64,000 nucleotides of DNA, taken from NCBI RefSeq assembly GCF_000147695.2, contig NC_015958.1, positions 2,401,501-2,465,500 of the forward strand. Reading direction: 5' to 3'. Made by a program: the position numbers and the translations under genes. Positions 45,307-54,207 of this stretch are shown in pieces. Each line of letters starts with the position of its first letter. Within the stretch, counting starts at the first letter, position 1. This DNA is from Thermoanaerobacter wiegelii Rt8.B1 (lineage in GTDB: Bacteria; Bacillota; Thermoanaerobacteria; Thermoanaerobacterales; Thermoanaerobacteraceae). Under the pieces are notes generated by a model. The model saw nothing but the letters and a program-made list of their open reading frames with translations. It was not told the DNA's origin and made no database searches.

Positions 45307-46592
45307 CAAAATTTTATCACCTCTGAGTCTTTAATTGATTTTTTGAAGACAGGGTCAGGAATGTTAAATTTCGAATCTGCGTAAATACCGTTTATGGGTA
45401 TGTTCATATAGATTTCGAATGAGCCTCCGCCTTCTAAATCGAAGTAAACATACAGGGTTGAGCTTTCATCGCCCGGCTTTTCATACTGGAACTTCAGCAC
45501 AGCACTTCCTGAAGTGCCTCCGACATTTTTCGTGACTGAGTAAGGCTCCACATAGAGCACACCTTTGTTCTGATACCTGTTCACAACATGTATTGCTCTA
45601 ATGTTAGTAACTTTTTTGTTCAGTGCATACGAAACATTCAAAGTCATATCACAGACAGAGCCGTCGGGTAGTGTGTGCTTGTTTGTAAATACAAACTGAG
45701 GTGTTTTAGAAACAGAGATAGTGCCGTGCACTTCATCCCAATATCCGCTTTTGACCCACTCTTTGTATGTCTCCCAGTGAGAAGTGTCGACCCATACCTG
45801 TCTTGTTTCGTAGTGGCCGGGAACATCAACTACCCACTTCTGAGCCCAGTATCCGTCCTGCACCCATACTCTCTGCGTCTCCCAGTGTGACGTGTCTACC
45901 CATACTTTCTGTGCTGTCCAGTACCCGCTTGTGACCCACACTTTTTCTTCTTTCCAGTAACCGCTCTGAACCCAAACTTTTTCTGTTTTCCAGTAGCCAT
46001 CTTTTACCCAGATTTTTTGCACTTCCCAGTGCGAGGTGTCTACCCATACCCGCCTGTATTCCCAGTGTGCAGGGACATCTACAACCCAATGTCTTGTCTT
46101 CCAATCTACAAAACCATATGGTGAAACGGGAGGTTCCCAATGCCCTTTTTCTGGTACCCACACTTTTTCAGTTTTCCAGTAGCCACTCTCTACCCATACT
46201 TTTCTGTATTCCCAGTGTGATGTATCTACCCATACTTTTCTTGTCTCCCAGTGTGACGTATCTACCCAGACTTTTTTCGTTTCATAGTGCGAGGTGTCTA
46301 CCCACACCTGTTTGGTATCCCAGTACCCGCTTGTAACCCATGCCTGCCTTGTCTCCCAGCGTGAAGTGTCTACCCAATATTTTTCCCAGTGTCCCTGTTC
46401 AGGCACCCAGACCTGCTGTGCTGTCCAGTACCCGCTTGTAACCCACCTCTGCTTTGTCTCCCAGTGTGAAGTGTCTACCCATACTTTTGTGCCGTTTGAG
46501 TCGAGCTTTACCCAGTCTCCAGCGTAAGCAGGACTGCTGGCAGCGAAAATAAAAATTAAAGCAAATAAAAAAAGAGCCTTTAGCTTATTCAT
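45306..46592 (-). CDS. secreted protein of tandem Trp-rich repeats
   Basis: 428 residues with a signal peptide (MNKLKALFLFALIFIFAASS, cleaved near PAYA-G). Residues about 25-295 consist of some twenty repeats of 11-13 residues, such as KVWVDTSHWETR, KVWVESGYWKTE and KVWVPEKGHWEP. Each has two tryptophans and an aromatic or histidine pair. A non-repeat domain follows (about 300-428, beta-rich, GTISVSKTPQFVFTNKHTLP). ATG 46592 was chosen for GGGAGGTG nine bases upstream. It probably sits outside the cell as a carbohydrate- or surface-binding protein linked to the pilus. I know no named family. Confidence 0.75.
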   Translation of the reverse strand: MNKLKALFLFALIFIFAASSPAYAGDWVKLDSNGTKVWVDTSHWETKQRWVTSGYWTAQQVWVPEQGHWEKYWVDTSRWETRQAWVTSGYWDTKQVWVDTSHYETKKVWVDTSHWETRKVWVDTSHWEYRKVWVESGYWKTEKVWVPEKGHWEPPVSPYGFVDWKTRHWVVDVPAHWEYRRVWVDTSHWEVQKIWVKDGYWKTEKVWVQSGYWKEEKVWVTSGYWTAQKVWVDTSHWETQRVWVQDGYWAQKWVVDVPGHYETRQVWVDTSHWETYKEWVKSGYWDEVHGTISVSKTPQFVFTNKHTLPDGSVCDMTLNVSYALNKKVTNIRAIHVVNRYQNKGVLYVEPYSVTKNVGGTSGSAVLKFQYEKPGDESSTLYVYFDLEGGGSFEIYMNIPINGIYADSKFNIPDPVFKKSIKDSEVIKF

Positions 46593-46621
46593 TTTTAAAA
46601 GCACCTCCCTTGAATTTAGGC

Positions 46622-46648
46622 AAAATAAAAAAGCAGGTTAGACCTGCC
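46622..46648 (-). terminator. terminator between 46648 gene and Trp-repeat gene
   Basis: On the minus strand GCAGGT-CTA-ACCTGC then TTTTTTATTTT directly after the stop. It would reduce expression of the last genes or separate them into their own unit. Confidence 0.75.
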
Positions 46649-47475
46649 TATAAATTCTTTTTAGCCCATTCAACATATTCTTTTACATTGCTTTCACGCT
46701 TGATTTCGTAAAATTTGCCGTCTTTGTATTGAAAAACTGATTTAATATAGATTACTTTATTAGGCAACTTATTATTGACAAAAACAGTCACTGTTATTTT
46801 TCCACGATTATTTGGTTCATTTTCAATACTACTTTTATCGTAGTTAATATCATTTGCATATAAAAATTTTATCGAATTATCATTAATCGAAGCATATTTT
46901 AAAGCTTCATCAAGGAGAAGAGTGTTAAAAAGTACAGTATTTATTAAAGGATAATTTAATTTGCCTTCTATTATAAAGTACCTTTCCATTTCTTCTTGAG
47001 GAATTATAAGTTTGTCATTGAGTAACTTTAAATCGATTAGATAATAAGTACGTGTCTTTAAAATATATTTTTCTGCTTCTTTTGGAATTATATTAGAGTT
47101 TAATAACTGTATTTTAGGATTAGCATATACTCTTAAATCTCCAGGTTTCCCATAAGGTGCATTTTCTTTATAATCATATACTTTTAGATTTTCAAGAACA
47201 ATTTTTAAACAACTATTATCAAGTAATACAAACTGAACTCCATCTTTAAAATATCTATTTTTAAAATCTTCCAACAAAGGACTTAAATCTTTTCTTTCAT
47301 ATTGGAAGTAGGGACTAGGACCTTTGTGTATTATAGTAGTCCCTGAATCACCAATACTATACAACACACCTTTTACCTTTTCCTCCAGAGCCATTCTTTT
47401 GCTGTCGTCTTTATAAACCTGATACCCTGCTGCAATAAGTGCTGTAATTATCACTAAAGCTATTATTTTCTTCAT
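46648..47475 (-). CDS. membrane-anchored or secreted protein, unknown function
   Basis: 275 residues with an N-terminal hydrophobic segment (KKIIALVIITALIAAGYQVY) that is a signal anchor, then a mixed alpha/beta extracellular region with no motif I recognise. GGAGGTG lies before ATG 47475. The structured element at 47513-47674 lies in its leader. It may be a pilus accessory or sensor of the transfer apparatus. Confidence 0.6.
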   Translation of the reverse strand: MKKIIALVIITALIAAGYQVYKDDSKRMALEEKVKGVLYSIGDSGTTIIHKGPSPYFQYERKDLSPLLEDFKNRYFKDGVQFVLLDNSCLKIVLENLKVYDYKENAPYGKPGDLRVYANPKIQLLNSNIIPKEAEKYILKTRTYYLIDLKLLNDKLIIPQEEMERYFIIEGKLNYPLINTVLFNTLLLDEALKYASINDNSIKFLYANDINYDKSSIENEPNNRGKITVTVFVNNKLPNKVIYIKSVFQYKDGKFYEIKRESNVKEYVEWAKKNL

Positions 47476-47512
47476 GAAAGCTCACCTCCAGTTAAATTTT
47501 TCAAAAACCTGC

Positions 47513-47674
47513 TGCCGCCCTCCGGTCAGTTAAAATGGATAGGAATGCGGAGGCTGGAGGTCAAGGTGGAGTCGAGGGATACCGGACCGAGCGCAGGCGA
47601 GGGAGGATATGCTCGAAGGCACCTTGACCGGAAGCCCGACGCATTTATAAAATTTTTTGTGCCGGAGGGCGGTA
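47513..47674. ncRNA. unrecognised GC-rich structured element, copy C
   Basis: Outer stem TGCCGCCCTCCGG / CCGGAGGGCGGTA (13 pairs, one G-U); second stem AATGCG (47544-47549) / CGCATT (47640-47645); conserved stem GGTCAAGGTG / CACCTTGACC; TCGAG / CTCGA. Much richer in GC than its flanks. It fills the gap between the lipoprotein stop and the binding site of the 46648 gene. Compared with copy B, both outer stems differ in sequence but still pair. Confidence 0.6.
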
Positions 47675-47676
47675 AA

Positions 47677-48264
47677 TTAATACACGATATCTACTACCTC
47701 ATTATTTTTATCGACAAGTACCATTACCCAACTTCCTTTTTTAAGCTCATCTTTATTATACCTCACAGCTTTATCCGAGTCAGAAAATTTCTGCATAACG
47801 GTCTTATCCGAGGTAGTGTACTTTTCTTCCTTTCCATTTATGTCTAATACAACATAATTATCATTCGCTTCTTTCAAAATGCCCAGTATGCTTGTGCTTC
47901 TATCTTCAAGAGCTTCTTTTTTGCCCTGTGTAACGACATAAATATAATTTTCACCATTTTTTCTTACAATCTTCACAAACACTCCTTCCTTAATATCTTT
48001 AGGCATACCTTCTACAAATACACTTTTTTCATCTGTGAAATCATACTTAACTTTTTCTCCACTGCTTTCTAAAACTATTTCGTTATTCTCATAACTTACC
48101 ACAGTTCCTGCAGTAACCTCTTTTTGAGGATTTACTTTTTCATTTTGAACAGCTTCTTTTACAGTATTTTCGGCTTTGCCTGTATCTTTTTTTACATCAC
48201 TGCAGCCAGCCGCTAGGGAAAAGGTAAGAAACAGGACTAAAACAGAAATCAAAATCTTCTTCAT
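47677..48264 (-). CDS. lipoprotein of the Tad/conjugation operon
   Basis: 195 residues. The signal sequence ends in a lipobox (FSLAAGCSD), so it is anchored outside the membrane. After a Lys-rich linker, two similar beta domains follow (GTVVSYENNEIVLESSG and GILKEANDNYVVLDINGK), each of OB-like strand pattern. TAGGAGG precedes ATG 48264. Role unknown; it may be the outer pilus-base factor in place of the TadD/secretin parts that Gram-positive cells lack. Confidence 0.65.
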   Translation of the reverse strand: MKKILISVLVLFLTFSLAAGCSDVKKDTGKAENTVKEAVQNEKVNPQKEVTAGTVVSYENNEIVLESSGEKVKYDFTDEKSVFVEGMPKDIKEGVFVKIVRKNGENYIYVVTQGKKEALEDRSTSILGILKEANDNYVVLDINGKEEKYTTSDKTVMQKFSDSDKAVRYNKDELKKGSWVMVLVDKNNEVVDIVY

Positions 48265-48287
48265 ATCTTATCTACCTCCTCAAAAAT

Positions 48288-49115
48288 TTATTTTCTTTCA
48301 AAAACAAAGTTACATATTTTGTCTATTTCATTTTTAATGCTCTCAACCACTTTGTACTGAAGGTTCAGTTCTTTTGCATATTTTTTAAAATCTCTTGCCG
48401 GCCTCACAAATACCGTTAAAAACTCATAGGGAAACTCCTTCATTCTTGAAAATTCTCCCTCTGTTCCTTTTGACAGCACTAATATTTTTGCGGCATTATC
48501 AAGCGCAGCTTTAACAACTTCATTAAACTCATTTGGAAGGTCAAAAATTATCACATCAAACTTACTTCTTGCAAACTTAACAACCGCATCAACATCGTTT
48601 TCTTTAATATCTCTCACAAGGCTTGCTTTAGGAGGAGCCTGAAGTATAGATACATTTGAGCTGTACTCAACTAAGTTTTCAAAAAAGTTTTCTCTTGTTC
48701 TTTCCTTAAGCCACATTCCAATGTGTGGAAGAACAGGAAGGTCCAGCATAAAGCTTAAATCTGAACCTCCATCGTGGAAGTTTAAATCCACCACAAGCAC
48801 TTTTATATTTTTATCCAAACTTTCAAAGAGAGCTTTAACAAGTGTGGTTTTCCCAACACCACCCTTGAAGGAGTATACTGCGATAACTTCCTGCTTTAAA
48901 GGCCGTGTTTCTTTTTTCACTTGTTCTTCTTCCAGCTTCTTTACTGCACATCCGCCTAAGCTGTCTTTTACTAAATCGCTAACAATAAAATCGTACTTTT
49001 TCTTACTCAGCATAATCTCTGCGCTTTCTGCAGACAAAGCAGTATCAGCGTCTTCATAAACTTCTTTTGCTTTTTTAATGTAGTCCCTATCATTTGAAAC
49101 AATCAGCACTCTCAC
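48288..49115 (-). CDS. MinD/CpaE-like ATPase (TadZ type)
   Basis: 275 residues: an N-terminal receiver-like domain without the full acidic set (MRVLIVSNDRDYIKKAKEVY) and a MinD-type ATPase with deviant Walker A SFKGGVGKTTLVKAL and VVDLNFHDGGSD. TadZ/CpaE proteins place the pilus machine in the cell. The start overlaps the stop of the pseudopilin gene. A second MinD-like gene lies at 52937. Confidence 0.8.
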   Translation of the reverse strand: MRVLIVSNDRDYIKKAKEVYEDADTALSAESAEIMLSKKKYDFIVSDLVKDSLGGCAVKKLEEEQVKKETRPLKQEVIAVYSFKGGVGKTTLVKALFESLDKNIKVLVVDLNFHDGGSDLSFMLDLPVLPHIGMWLKERTRENFFENLVEYSSNVSILQAPPKASLVRDIKENDVDAVVKFARSKFDVIIFDLPNEFNEVVKAALDNAAKILVLSKGTEGEFSRMKEFPYEFLTVFVRPARDFKKYAKELNLQYKVVESIKNEIDKICNFVFERK

Positions 49116-49522
49116 TTCACATCCCTCGCTTTCGCCATGCCTGTTACAGTTATATCTCCTGAAATGCCGTACATTTCTCCTGAAACTGAAGCAGTAACGT
49201 AAATGTATCTGTTCTTAACAGTCACACTTACATCTTTAACAGGTATGCCTAAATCTTTAAATGTATTTACAGCTAAAGAATAAGCTTTGTTTGTGTCTAC
49301 AGCCAAATCTCCTGACTGGGCATACTGCATGTTTACAGCTGAAACTGCAATATTTAAAGCTATCTCATCGCACACCTTAACAAGCTCCTCCCTTGCACCT
49401 ACCCCTCTTGATATGCTGTAAACAGCGTACATGAAAAGGATTGAGAAAATCATCAAAAACAGCATGAAAAGGAGGACAGCATCTCCTCTTTTGTCTTTTA
49501 AAAAATCTTTCAAAGCTCTCAC
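49112..49522 (-). CDS. TadE/TadF-like pseudopilin
   Basis: 136 residues. KDKRGDAVLLFMLFLMIFSI is the short basic leader and hydrophobic helix of TadE-type pseudopilins; a globular beta domain follows (VKDVSVTVKNRYIYVTASVS). Overlaps both neighbours by four bases, so translation is coupled. Confidence 0.75.
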   Translation of the reverse strand: MRALKDFLKDKRGDAVLLFMLFLMIFSILFMYAVYSISRGVGAREELVKVCDEIALNIAVSAVNMQYAQSGDLAVDTNKAYSLAVNTFKDLGIPVKDVSVTVKNRYIYVTASVSGEMYGISGDITVTGMAKARDVK

Positions 49523-49911
49523 GGTGCATCACCAAGCTTTAAAGAGCTTTTACCCGCAAGAATTTTCTGCTGCCCTCCTAAAAGAGTAAAGGTGTACTTA
49601 ACTTCTACAGTCAGCATATCATTTTTCACCGATGTGCTGACAGAAAGCCTGTCTCCTATTTTCCATCCAGTTATTCCATTTCCAAAGTTTACAACAGCCA
49701 TTTGAGCAGTCTGCTCCGGAGTGTCTGACTTTATCCCTATCCTCGCTCCTTCAAAAGCAGCTTCATTCACCAATGTCTGCATATTGCTTACTACAGAAAT
49801 ATTAACTATAGAAGCCATGATAAGAAGAAGAATAGGAATAAGGGCAGCTGAAGAGATAAGCTGTGATGCTGCCCTTTTGTCTTTTAAAAATCTTCTTATC
49901 ATCTTAATCAC
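49519..49911 (-). CDS. TadE-like pseudopilin
   Basis: 130 residues with RRFLKDKRAASQLISSAALI at the N terminus, a leader and helix of pseudopilin type, then EAAFEGARIGIKSDTPEQTA, typical of TadE proteins. GTG 49911 overlaps the pilin stop (GTGA); ATG 49902 is an alternative. Confidence 0.75.
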   Translation of the reverse strand: MIKMIRRFLKDKRAASQLISSAALIPILLLIMASIVNISVVSNMQTLVNEAAFEGARIGIKSDTPEQTAQMAVVNFGNGITGWKIGDRLSVSTSVKNDMLTVEVKYTFTLLGGQQKILAGKSSLKLGDAP

Positions 49912-50129
49912 TTGCCCTGAACGGCACTGTTGAAAAAACTAGAGGCGTAGTTCATAGCACTGTTTATCATGTTCAAAATTCCCTCTCTTAATGTAGGAGA
50001 AGCCACAACCAGTATCCCGACTACAACTGCGATTAAACCTACAGTTGATAAGAGATTGTGGTCACCTTTTCTGTCTTTAAAAAATTTTCCCACCACTTCC
50101 TTAACTTTTGCTAATAAAGCCTTCACCAT
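49908..50129 (-). CDS. Flp-type major pilin candidate
   Basis: 73 residues: basic leader (KEVVGKFFKDRKGDHN), then one long hydrophobic helix (LLSTVGLIAVVVGILVVASP) and a short polar tail. Length and layout fit a Flp pilin or a TcpC-like small membrane pilin. AAGGAGGTAG lies just before ATG 50129. With the peptidase at 44914 it would be processed at the G/D of KGD. Confidence 0.7.
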   Translation of the reverse strand: MVKALLAKVKEVVGKFFKDRKGDHNLLSTVGLIAVVVGILVVASPTLREGILNMINSAMNYASSFFNSAVQGK

Positions 50130-50159
50130 AAAACATCTACCTCCTTAAAAATTTTACTT

Positions 50160-50909
50160 TTAAAACAGATTAAAGAAGCTTCTCAAGGATATAACAAAAG
50201 GCAGTGCAAACATGACTAAAATTGGAACAAAATAGCCCAAAAAGATAGGGAAGAAGAGGCTGTTGTCAAGAGTTCCTGCTCTTTCAATCTTCTGATTGTA
50301 GTTTCTTTCTTCAACCTCTTCCAAAAGCTCTTCAAGGTTTTCCCTCATATCTTTCACTGACTCATACTCTCCTGTCACAGCCTTTACAAATCTTTTAAAG
50401 TGGTCGTTTAAGCTTTTATCTGCTGCGAAGGTAAGCGCATCTTTTAAAGAGCTTCCTGTATCAATTCTTACCTGTGCTTCATAGAGAAGGTCCCTCACCA
50501 CCCCCTTTCTGGTCCTCACAATGTAGCCTATTATATTTTCCTTATTCATTCCCACCTCCAGCCCGCTTATAAATACTTCTAAAGCAGCAGGGAGCTCTTC
50601 TTCTTTATAGAAGCTCTCCCTGTAGCTTTCTATGGGGCTTCTCCAGTACTGGTAAAACATAATAGCTGAGCCTATAAACACAGAAAAAAGAGCAAAAACA
50701 TTTGCTCCGTTAAGTGCGCCTACTGCTGTCAGAACAAGAAGGCCTCCTAAAACCAGAGCAGCAAAAGAAAAAAGCTCAAGCACATCATGAGCTTTAAAGA
50801 AAAGTATCTTCACTCCTCCTACTGCCTTAATTTCCTTATCCCACTTTTCTATCATGTCCTGCCTTATTCCAAGCTTTTGAAGGTATTTTTCTGAAACAAT
50901 CCTTCTCAT
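50160..50909 (-). CDS. tadC: TadC-like platform protein
   Basis: 249 residues with a type II secretion F domain: GLEVGMNKENIIGYIVRTRK, DTGSSLKDALTFAADKSLND and C-terminal membrane helices. Partner of TadB in the inner-membrane platform on which CpaF acts. Overlaps tadB by four bases. Confidence 0.78.
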   Translation of the reverse strand: MRRIVSEKYLQKLGIRQDMIEKWDKEIKAVGGVKILFFKAHDVLELFSFAALVLGGLLVLTAVGALNGANVFALFSVFIGSAIMFYQYWRSPIESYRESFYKEEELPAALEVFISGLEVGMNKENIIGYIVRTRKGVVRDLLYEAQVRIDTGSSLKDALTFAADKSLNDHFKRFVKAVTGEYESVKDMRENLEELLEEVEERNYNQKIERAGTLDNSLFFPIFLGYFVPILVMFALPFVISLRSFFNLF

Positions 50910-51811
50910 AGCTCCATCTCCTTATCTATTTTCTTAAGCACATAAAATGTTGAGATAAAGTAGCTTAGAGCTGCATAAGCAATAACAATCCTACCTGCAG
51001 GTGTCGAATAAGCTTTTACAAAATCGGGGCTTGACATCATAGTTACTGCAATCATCACAGCCATTACTCCGGCAAGAGATACCATCAAAGACTTTGCCTG
51101 CACAGTCATTGCAGCAATTTTATTTGACATCTTTATCCTCTCATAAAGCTTTTTAGCCGTTCTCTCACACACTCTTGATAGGTCTGATTTCATCCTTACA
51201 GCAAAGATTATGCTGTCAGCCCATGCCTTTATATATGTGCTCTCCACATTCTTAAGCTCTTGAAGGGCTGTTTCTATGTCTTCTCCCAGCTCAAACTTTC
51301 TTACGACCCTGTCTGTGTGCTCTTTCAAAGGACTTTCAGCTTCCTCCGCTGCCTTGATAAAAGCTCCTGCAAAGCTCGGCACCATTTTAAGATATGCCCC
51401 GAGCATTTTAACAAAATCTTTAAACTGCTCCTCAATTTTTCTAACTCTTCTTCTTCCTAAGTAGTCAAGAATGTAGTCAATCAAGTAGTAAAGCATAAAA
51501 GGGAGTGCTGCTCCTAAGGCTGTAAATCCTTTTAGGCTCAAACTGATGGAAGAGAGAACAGAAAGGAGGAGAAACCACAGAAACACTTCCTCCGCATCTG
51601 CTTTAATGCCGCTTTTCTTAAGCTTTCTATCTAACTTTTCAATGAATTTTCTTAAGCCGAACAAGTCTGTTATGCTGAACTCATTTTTTTGAGGAGATAC
51701 CAAATGCCTCTCAAGCCTTCTTTTAAGCTTAAGCCTTTTTTCTTCTCTTATGCTGTACAGAAGAACTACCGCCATAAACACAGCTGCTCCAAATAAAAAA
51801 GAGACTGTCAT
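50906..51811 (-). CDS. tadB: TadB-like platform protein
   Basis: 301 residues with N-terminal membrane helices and a type II secretion F domain (EQFKDFVKMLGAYLKMVPSF, then GEDIETALQELKNVESTYIK) and two C-terminal helices. AGGTG precedes ATG 51811. It sits two bases after the CpaF gene, the standard order cpaF-tadB-tadC. Confidence 0.8.
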   Translation of the reverse strand: MTVSFLFGAAVFMAVVLLYSIREEKRLKLKRRLERHLVSPQKNEFSITDLFGLRKFIEKLDRKLKKSGIKADAEEVFLWFLLLSVLSSISLSLKGFTALGAALPFMLYYLIDYILDYLGRRRVRKIEEQFKDFVKMLGAYLKMVPSFAGAFIKAAEEAESPLKEHTDRVVRKFELGEDIETALQELKNVESTYIKAWADSIIFAVRMKSDLSRVCERTAKKLYERIKMSNKIAAMTVQAKSLMVSLAGVMAVMIAVTMMSSPDFVKAYSTPAGRIVIAYAALSYFISTFYVLKKIDKEMEL

Positions 51812-51813
51812 TT

Positions 51814-52971
51814 TCAGTCACCTACCACATAATTCAAGATGTATTCTCCATTTTCATCTATACCTTCAATTTCAACAACTTCAGCAAGCTCCCTTCCTTT
51901 TATGTTTCCTTTTTCATCTTCAGCAAGCCTTAAAAACACAACAATGTCAACAGCTCTTGAGATAAGCTTTCTTATGATTCTGTAGTCAAGATTTTTAAAC
52001 TCCTGTACTAACATCTCAAGCCTTAACAAAGCATCCAAGCAGGAATTTGCATGTATTGTAGTCATAGAGCCTCTGTGACCGCTGTTTAAAACATGTATAA
52101 GTTCATAGGCGCTTTCAGGTGTACGTATTTCTGTCAAAATTATTCTATCAGGGTCTGCTCTCAAGCAGTCTTTTAAGATGTCAGAGTAGGTCACATCTTT
52201 TGCTTCAGCCGTTCCTTTTCTTGTTTTGAAGTAGTACACATATGGTATGTGAAGCTTAATCTCTCTTGTATCTTCCAGTACTGCTACAACATGCTTCTCC
52301 TGAATCTCAAATCCTAAAGAGTTGATAAAAGTAGTCTTTCCTGCGCCTGTTTCTCCTGCAGCTATGATGTTTTTTCTTTCCTTTACAGCCTTTTTAAAGT
52401 ACTCCTGCATTTTTTCAGTAAGCCCTGCTGTTGTTTTTGCAAGCTCTTCTAAAGGCACATTTAAAAGATTGTGCTTTCGAATGATTATAACAGGCTTATC
52501 AGATTGAGGAGGTATAACTAAAAGAGCTCTGGATCCGTCATAAAGCTCCGCATCCTGTGATGGATTAGCTATGTTTATGGATTTATTTAAGGGTGCAAGG
52601 ATTCTGTCCTGTATGACCCTCACAGCCTGCTCATTAGGAAACTCTTCTTCTGCGTCTATTTTTACTCCTGCTTTTTTGTACATTATCTTTGTGCCGTTCA
52701 CATGTATATCCGTAACTTCGGGGTCCTTAAGGTACTTCTCTATAATTCCCAAGCCGTATAGAGAAGAGTAGTGCATTTCTGTGTACTCCATAAGCCTATC
52801 CAGTGCAAAAGGGTATTTCTTTCTGAGATATTCCTTCACTTCTTCCCTCAGTATCTCCTTAATATTCGGCTTGCCGTGGTGCTTCATCATAACTTCCCTT
52901 ATATCATCAGTCATCCTCTCAACATCCACTGCTCCATCATTTATCTTTCTGCTTAACTCTCTTAAAGCCAT
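51814..52971 (-). CDS. cpaF: CpaF/TadA secretion ATPase
   Basis: 385 residues of the VirB11/PulE family, CpaF branch. Walker A is AAGETGAGKTTFINSL, the Asp box ILKDCLRADPDRIILTEIR, and GHRGSMTTIHANSC carries the His box. It powers assembly of the Flp pilus. AAGGAGG lies eight bases before ATG 52971, which overlaps the preceding gene by 35 bases. A VirB11 role for the transfer channel is the alternative, but TadB and TadC directly follow. Confidence 0.9.
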   Translation of the reverse strand: MALRELSRKINDGAVDVERMTDDIREVMMKHHGKPNIKEILREEVKEYLRKKYPFALDRLMEYTEMHYSSLYGLGIIEKYLKDPEVTDIHVNGTKIMYKKAGVKIDAEEEFPNEQAVRVIQDRILAPLNKSINIANPSQDAELYDGSRALLVIPPQSDKPVIIIRKHNLLNVPLEELAKTTAGLTEKMQEYFKKAVKERKNIIAAGETGAGKTTFINSLGFEIQEKHVVAVLEDTREIKLHIPYVYYFKTRKGTAEAKDVTYSDILKDCLRADPDRIILTEIRTPESAYELIHVLNSGHRGSMTTIHANSCLDALLRLEMLVQEFKNLDYRIIRKLISRAVDIVVFLRLAEDEKGNIKGRELAEVVEIEGIDENGEYILNYVVGD

Positions 52972-53662
52972 TTAAAAGCCTCCTTAGCAGAGATTTTTCT
53001 TTTTTTACCTCAAATAGAGCATCTTTTAAATTTTTGGCGTGCTTTATCATTTTCTTATTTTTGTACTCATTCAATTTTCGAATATAAGGGATGTCATAAA
53101 TGACCGGTATCCCTAAATCTACAGCAGTAATGTATTTCTTTTTTCCCTTTGCCTTGTTAACTACTGCACAGGCCCTGCTTGTATCTAAAAAGCCATGCAG
53201 CTTTAAGTATTCAAGTATTCCGACAGTCCTTGAAACTGCTGATATGTCATCTTCTAAAACAAACAAAACTTTATCAGCTTTTAAAAGAGGAGGAACACTA
53301 ACCTCAGAAATCTGAGGCTGTAAGTCTATCAGCACATAATCATATTCACCTGAAAGGCTGTCAATAAGCTCTTCCATATCTGAATACTTTAAATTTTCCT
53401 GCATGTCTGGAAATCCGCCGACTATGACGTCAAATTTTTCACCGGTCGGTCTTTGAAGGCAGGCTTTATAATCTCCCAGACATGCATTGACTATGTTTTT
53501 CTCTTTCTCTAAATCAAGTAAAGACACAAAATCTCCGGGAGAAAAATCCACCTCCACTGCACAGACTTTTTTATCTTCTGACAGCACTTTCGCAAGAGCC
53601 AGTGTAAGTGTAGTTTTCCCAACACCGCCTTTTGGACTGAACACTGTTATTATCACTTTCAT
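52937..53662 (-). CDS. MinD/ParA-like ATPase (CpaE-like)
   Basis: 241 residues with Walker A FSPKGGVGKTTLTLAL and the switch region YVLIDLQPQISEVS. Without a receiver-like domain of its own; the separate protein at 54191 could supply it. ATG 53662 overlaps the CpaB stop (TGATG). One of two MinD-like proteins in this operon. Confidence 0.8.
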   Translation of the reverse strand: MKVIITVFSPKGGVGKTTLTLALAKVLSEDKKVCAVEVDFSPGDFVSLLDLEKEKNIVNACLGDYKACLQRPTGEKFDVIVGGFPDMQENLKYSDMEELIDSLSGEYDYVLIDLQPQISEVSVPPLLKADKVLFVLEDDISAVSRTVGILEYLKLHGFLDTSRACAVVNKAKGKKKYITAVDLGIPVIYDIPYIRKLNEYKNKKMIKHAKNLKDALFEVKKEKSLLRRLLNGFKRVKQKDK

Positions 53663-54207
53663 CACCTTCTTACAACCTTGAATGAGTTAAGCTTTAAGTA
53701 CGGCACAAGCTGTGCTGCAGAGTTTAAATCTGCATCCAGAATCAGGCTTGCCTTATCGGAGTCTTCCCTTATGACTGAAATAACTTTAAAGCCCTCAATG
53801 ACTTTCGACCCTGTTTGGTCAAAAACTATGAAGCTCACTGTACTTCCTGATTGAAGCGTCTTTGCTTCTACAGAGGTAACAGGAACTGTCATTACAGCAC
53901 GGTCAGGACTTAAGGGTTGAGCATCTTTTGAAGTTAAAATTTCAACTGGAATGAAGTCTCCTTTCACTCTTCCATCCTTTACAACTTTTCCTACAACATC
54001 GGCTGGGCTTCTGGCATAGCTAGGATTAACTACTGAAGCAGGCACATCAATTACTTTTACTGCATCCTCTGAAATGACAGTACCTGCCGGTATATCTTTT
54101 TCCACAACAACCACTTTCTCTGTCTTTTGAATATTCTGCATGAACACAAGCATAAAAGCTGCAGAAACAGCAGCCGTTATTAAAGCAATCTTAATAATCC
54201 TGCTCAT
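53662..54207 (-). CDS. cpaB: CpaB/RcpC-like SAF-domain protein
   Basis: 181 residues: one N-terminal membrane helix and a SAF domain (VVEKDIPAGTVISEDAVKVI, then GDFIPVEILTSKDAQPLSPD), as in CpaB, which guides the pilus through the envelope. AAAGGAGG precedes ATG 54207. Confidence 0.82.
   Translation of the reverse strand: MSRIIKIALITAAVSAAFMLVFMQNIQKTEKVVVVEKDIPAGTVISEDAVKVIDVPASVVNPSYARSPADVVGKVVKDGRVKGDFIPVEILTSKDAQPLSPDRAVMTVPVTSVEAKTLQSGSTVSFIVFDQTGSKVIEGFKVISVIREDSDKASLILDADLNSAAQLVPYLKLNSFKVVRR

Noticed and set aside
45675-46527. Several plus-strand frames rich in Ser, Cys and Val
   Set aside because: They are shadows of the repetitive Trp-repeat gene on the minus strand.
44513-47674. 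Retron RNA (msr-msd) for the hairpin elements
   Set aside because: The outer paired ends and long hairpin resemble one, but no reverse transcriptase gene is nearby, and two copies would be unusual.
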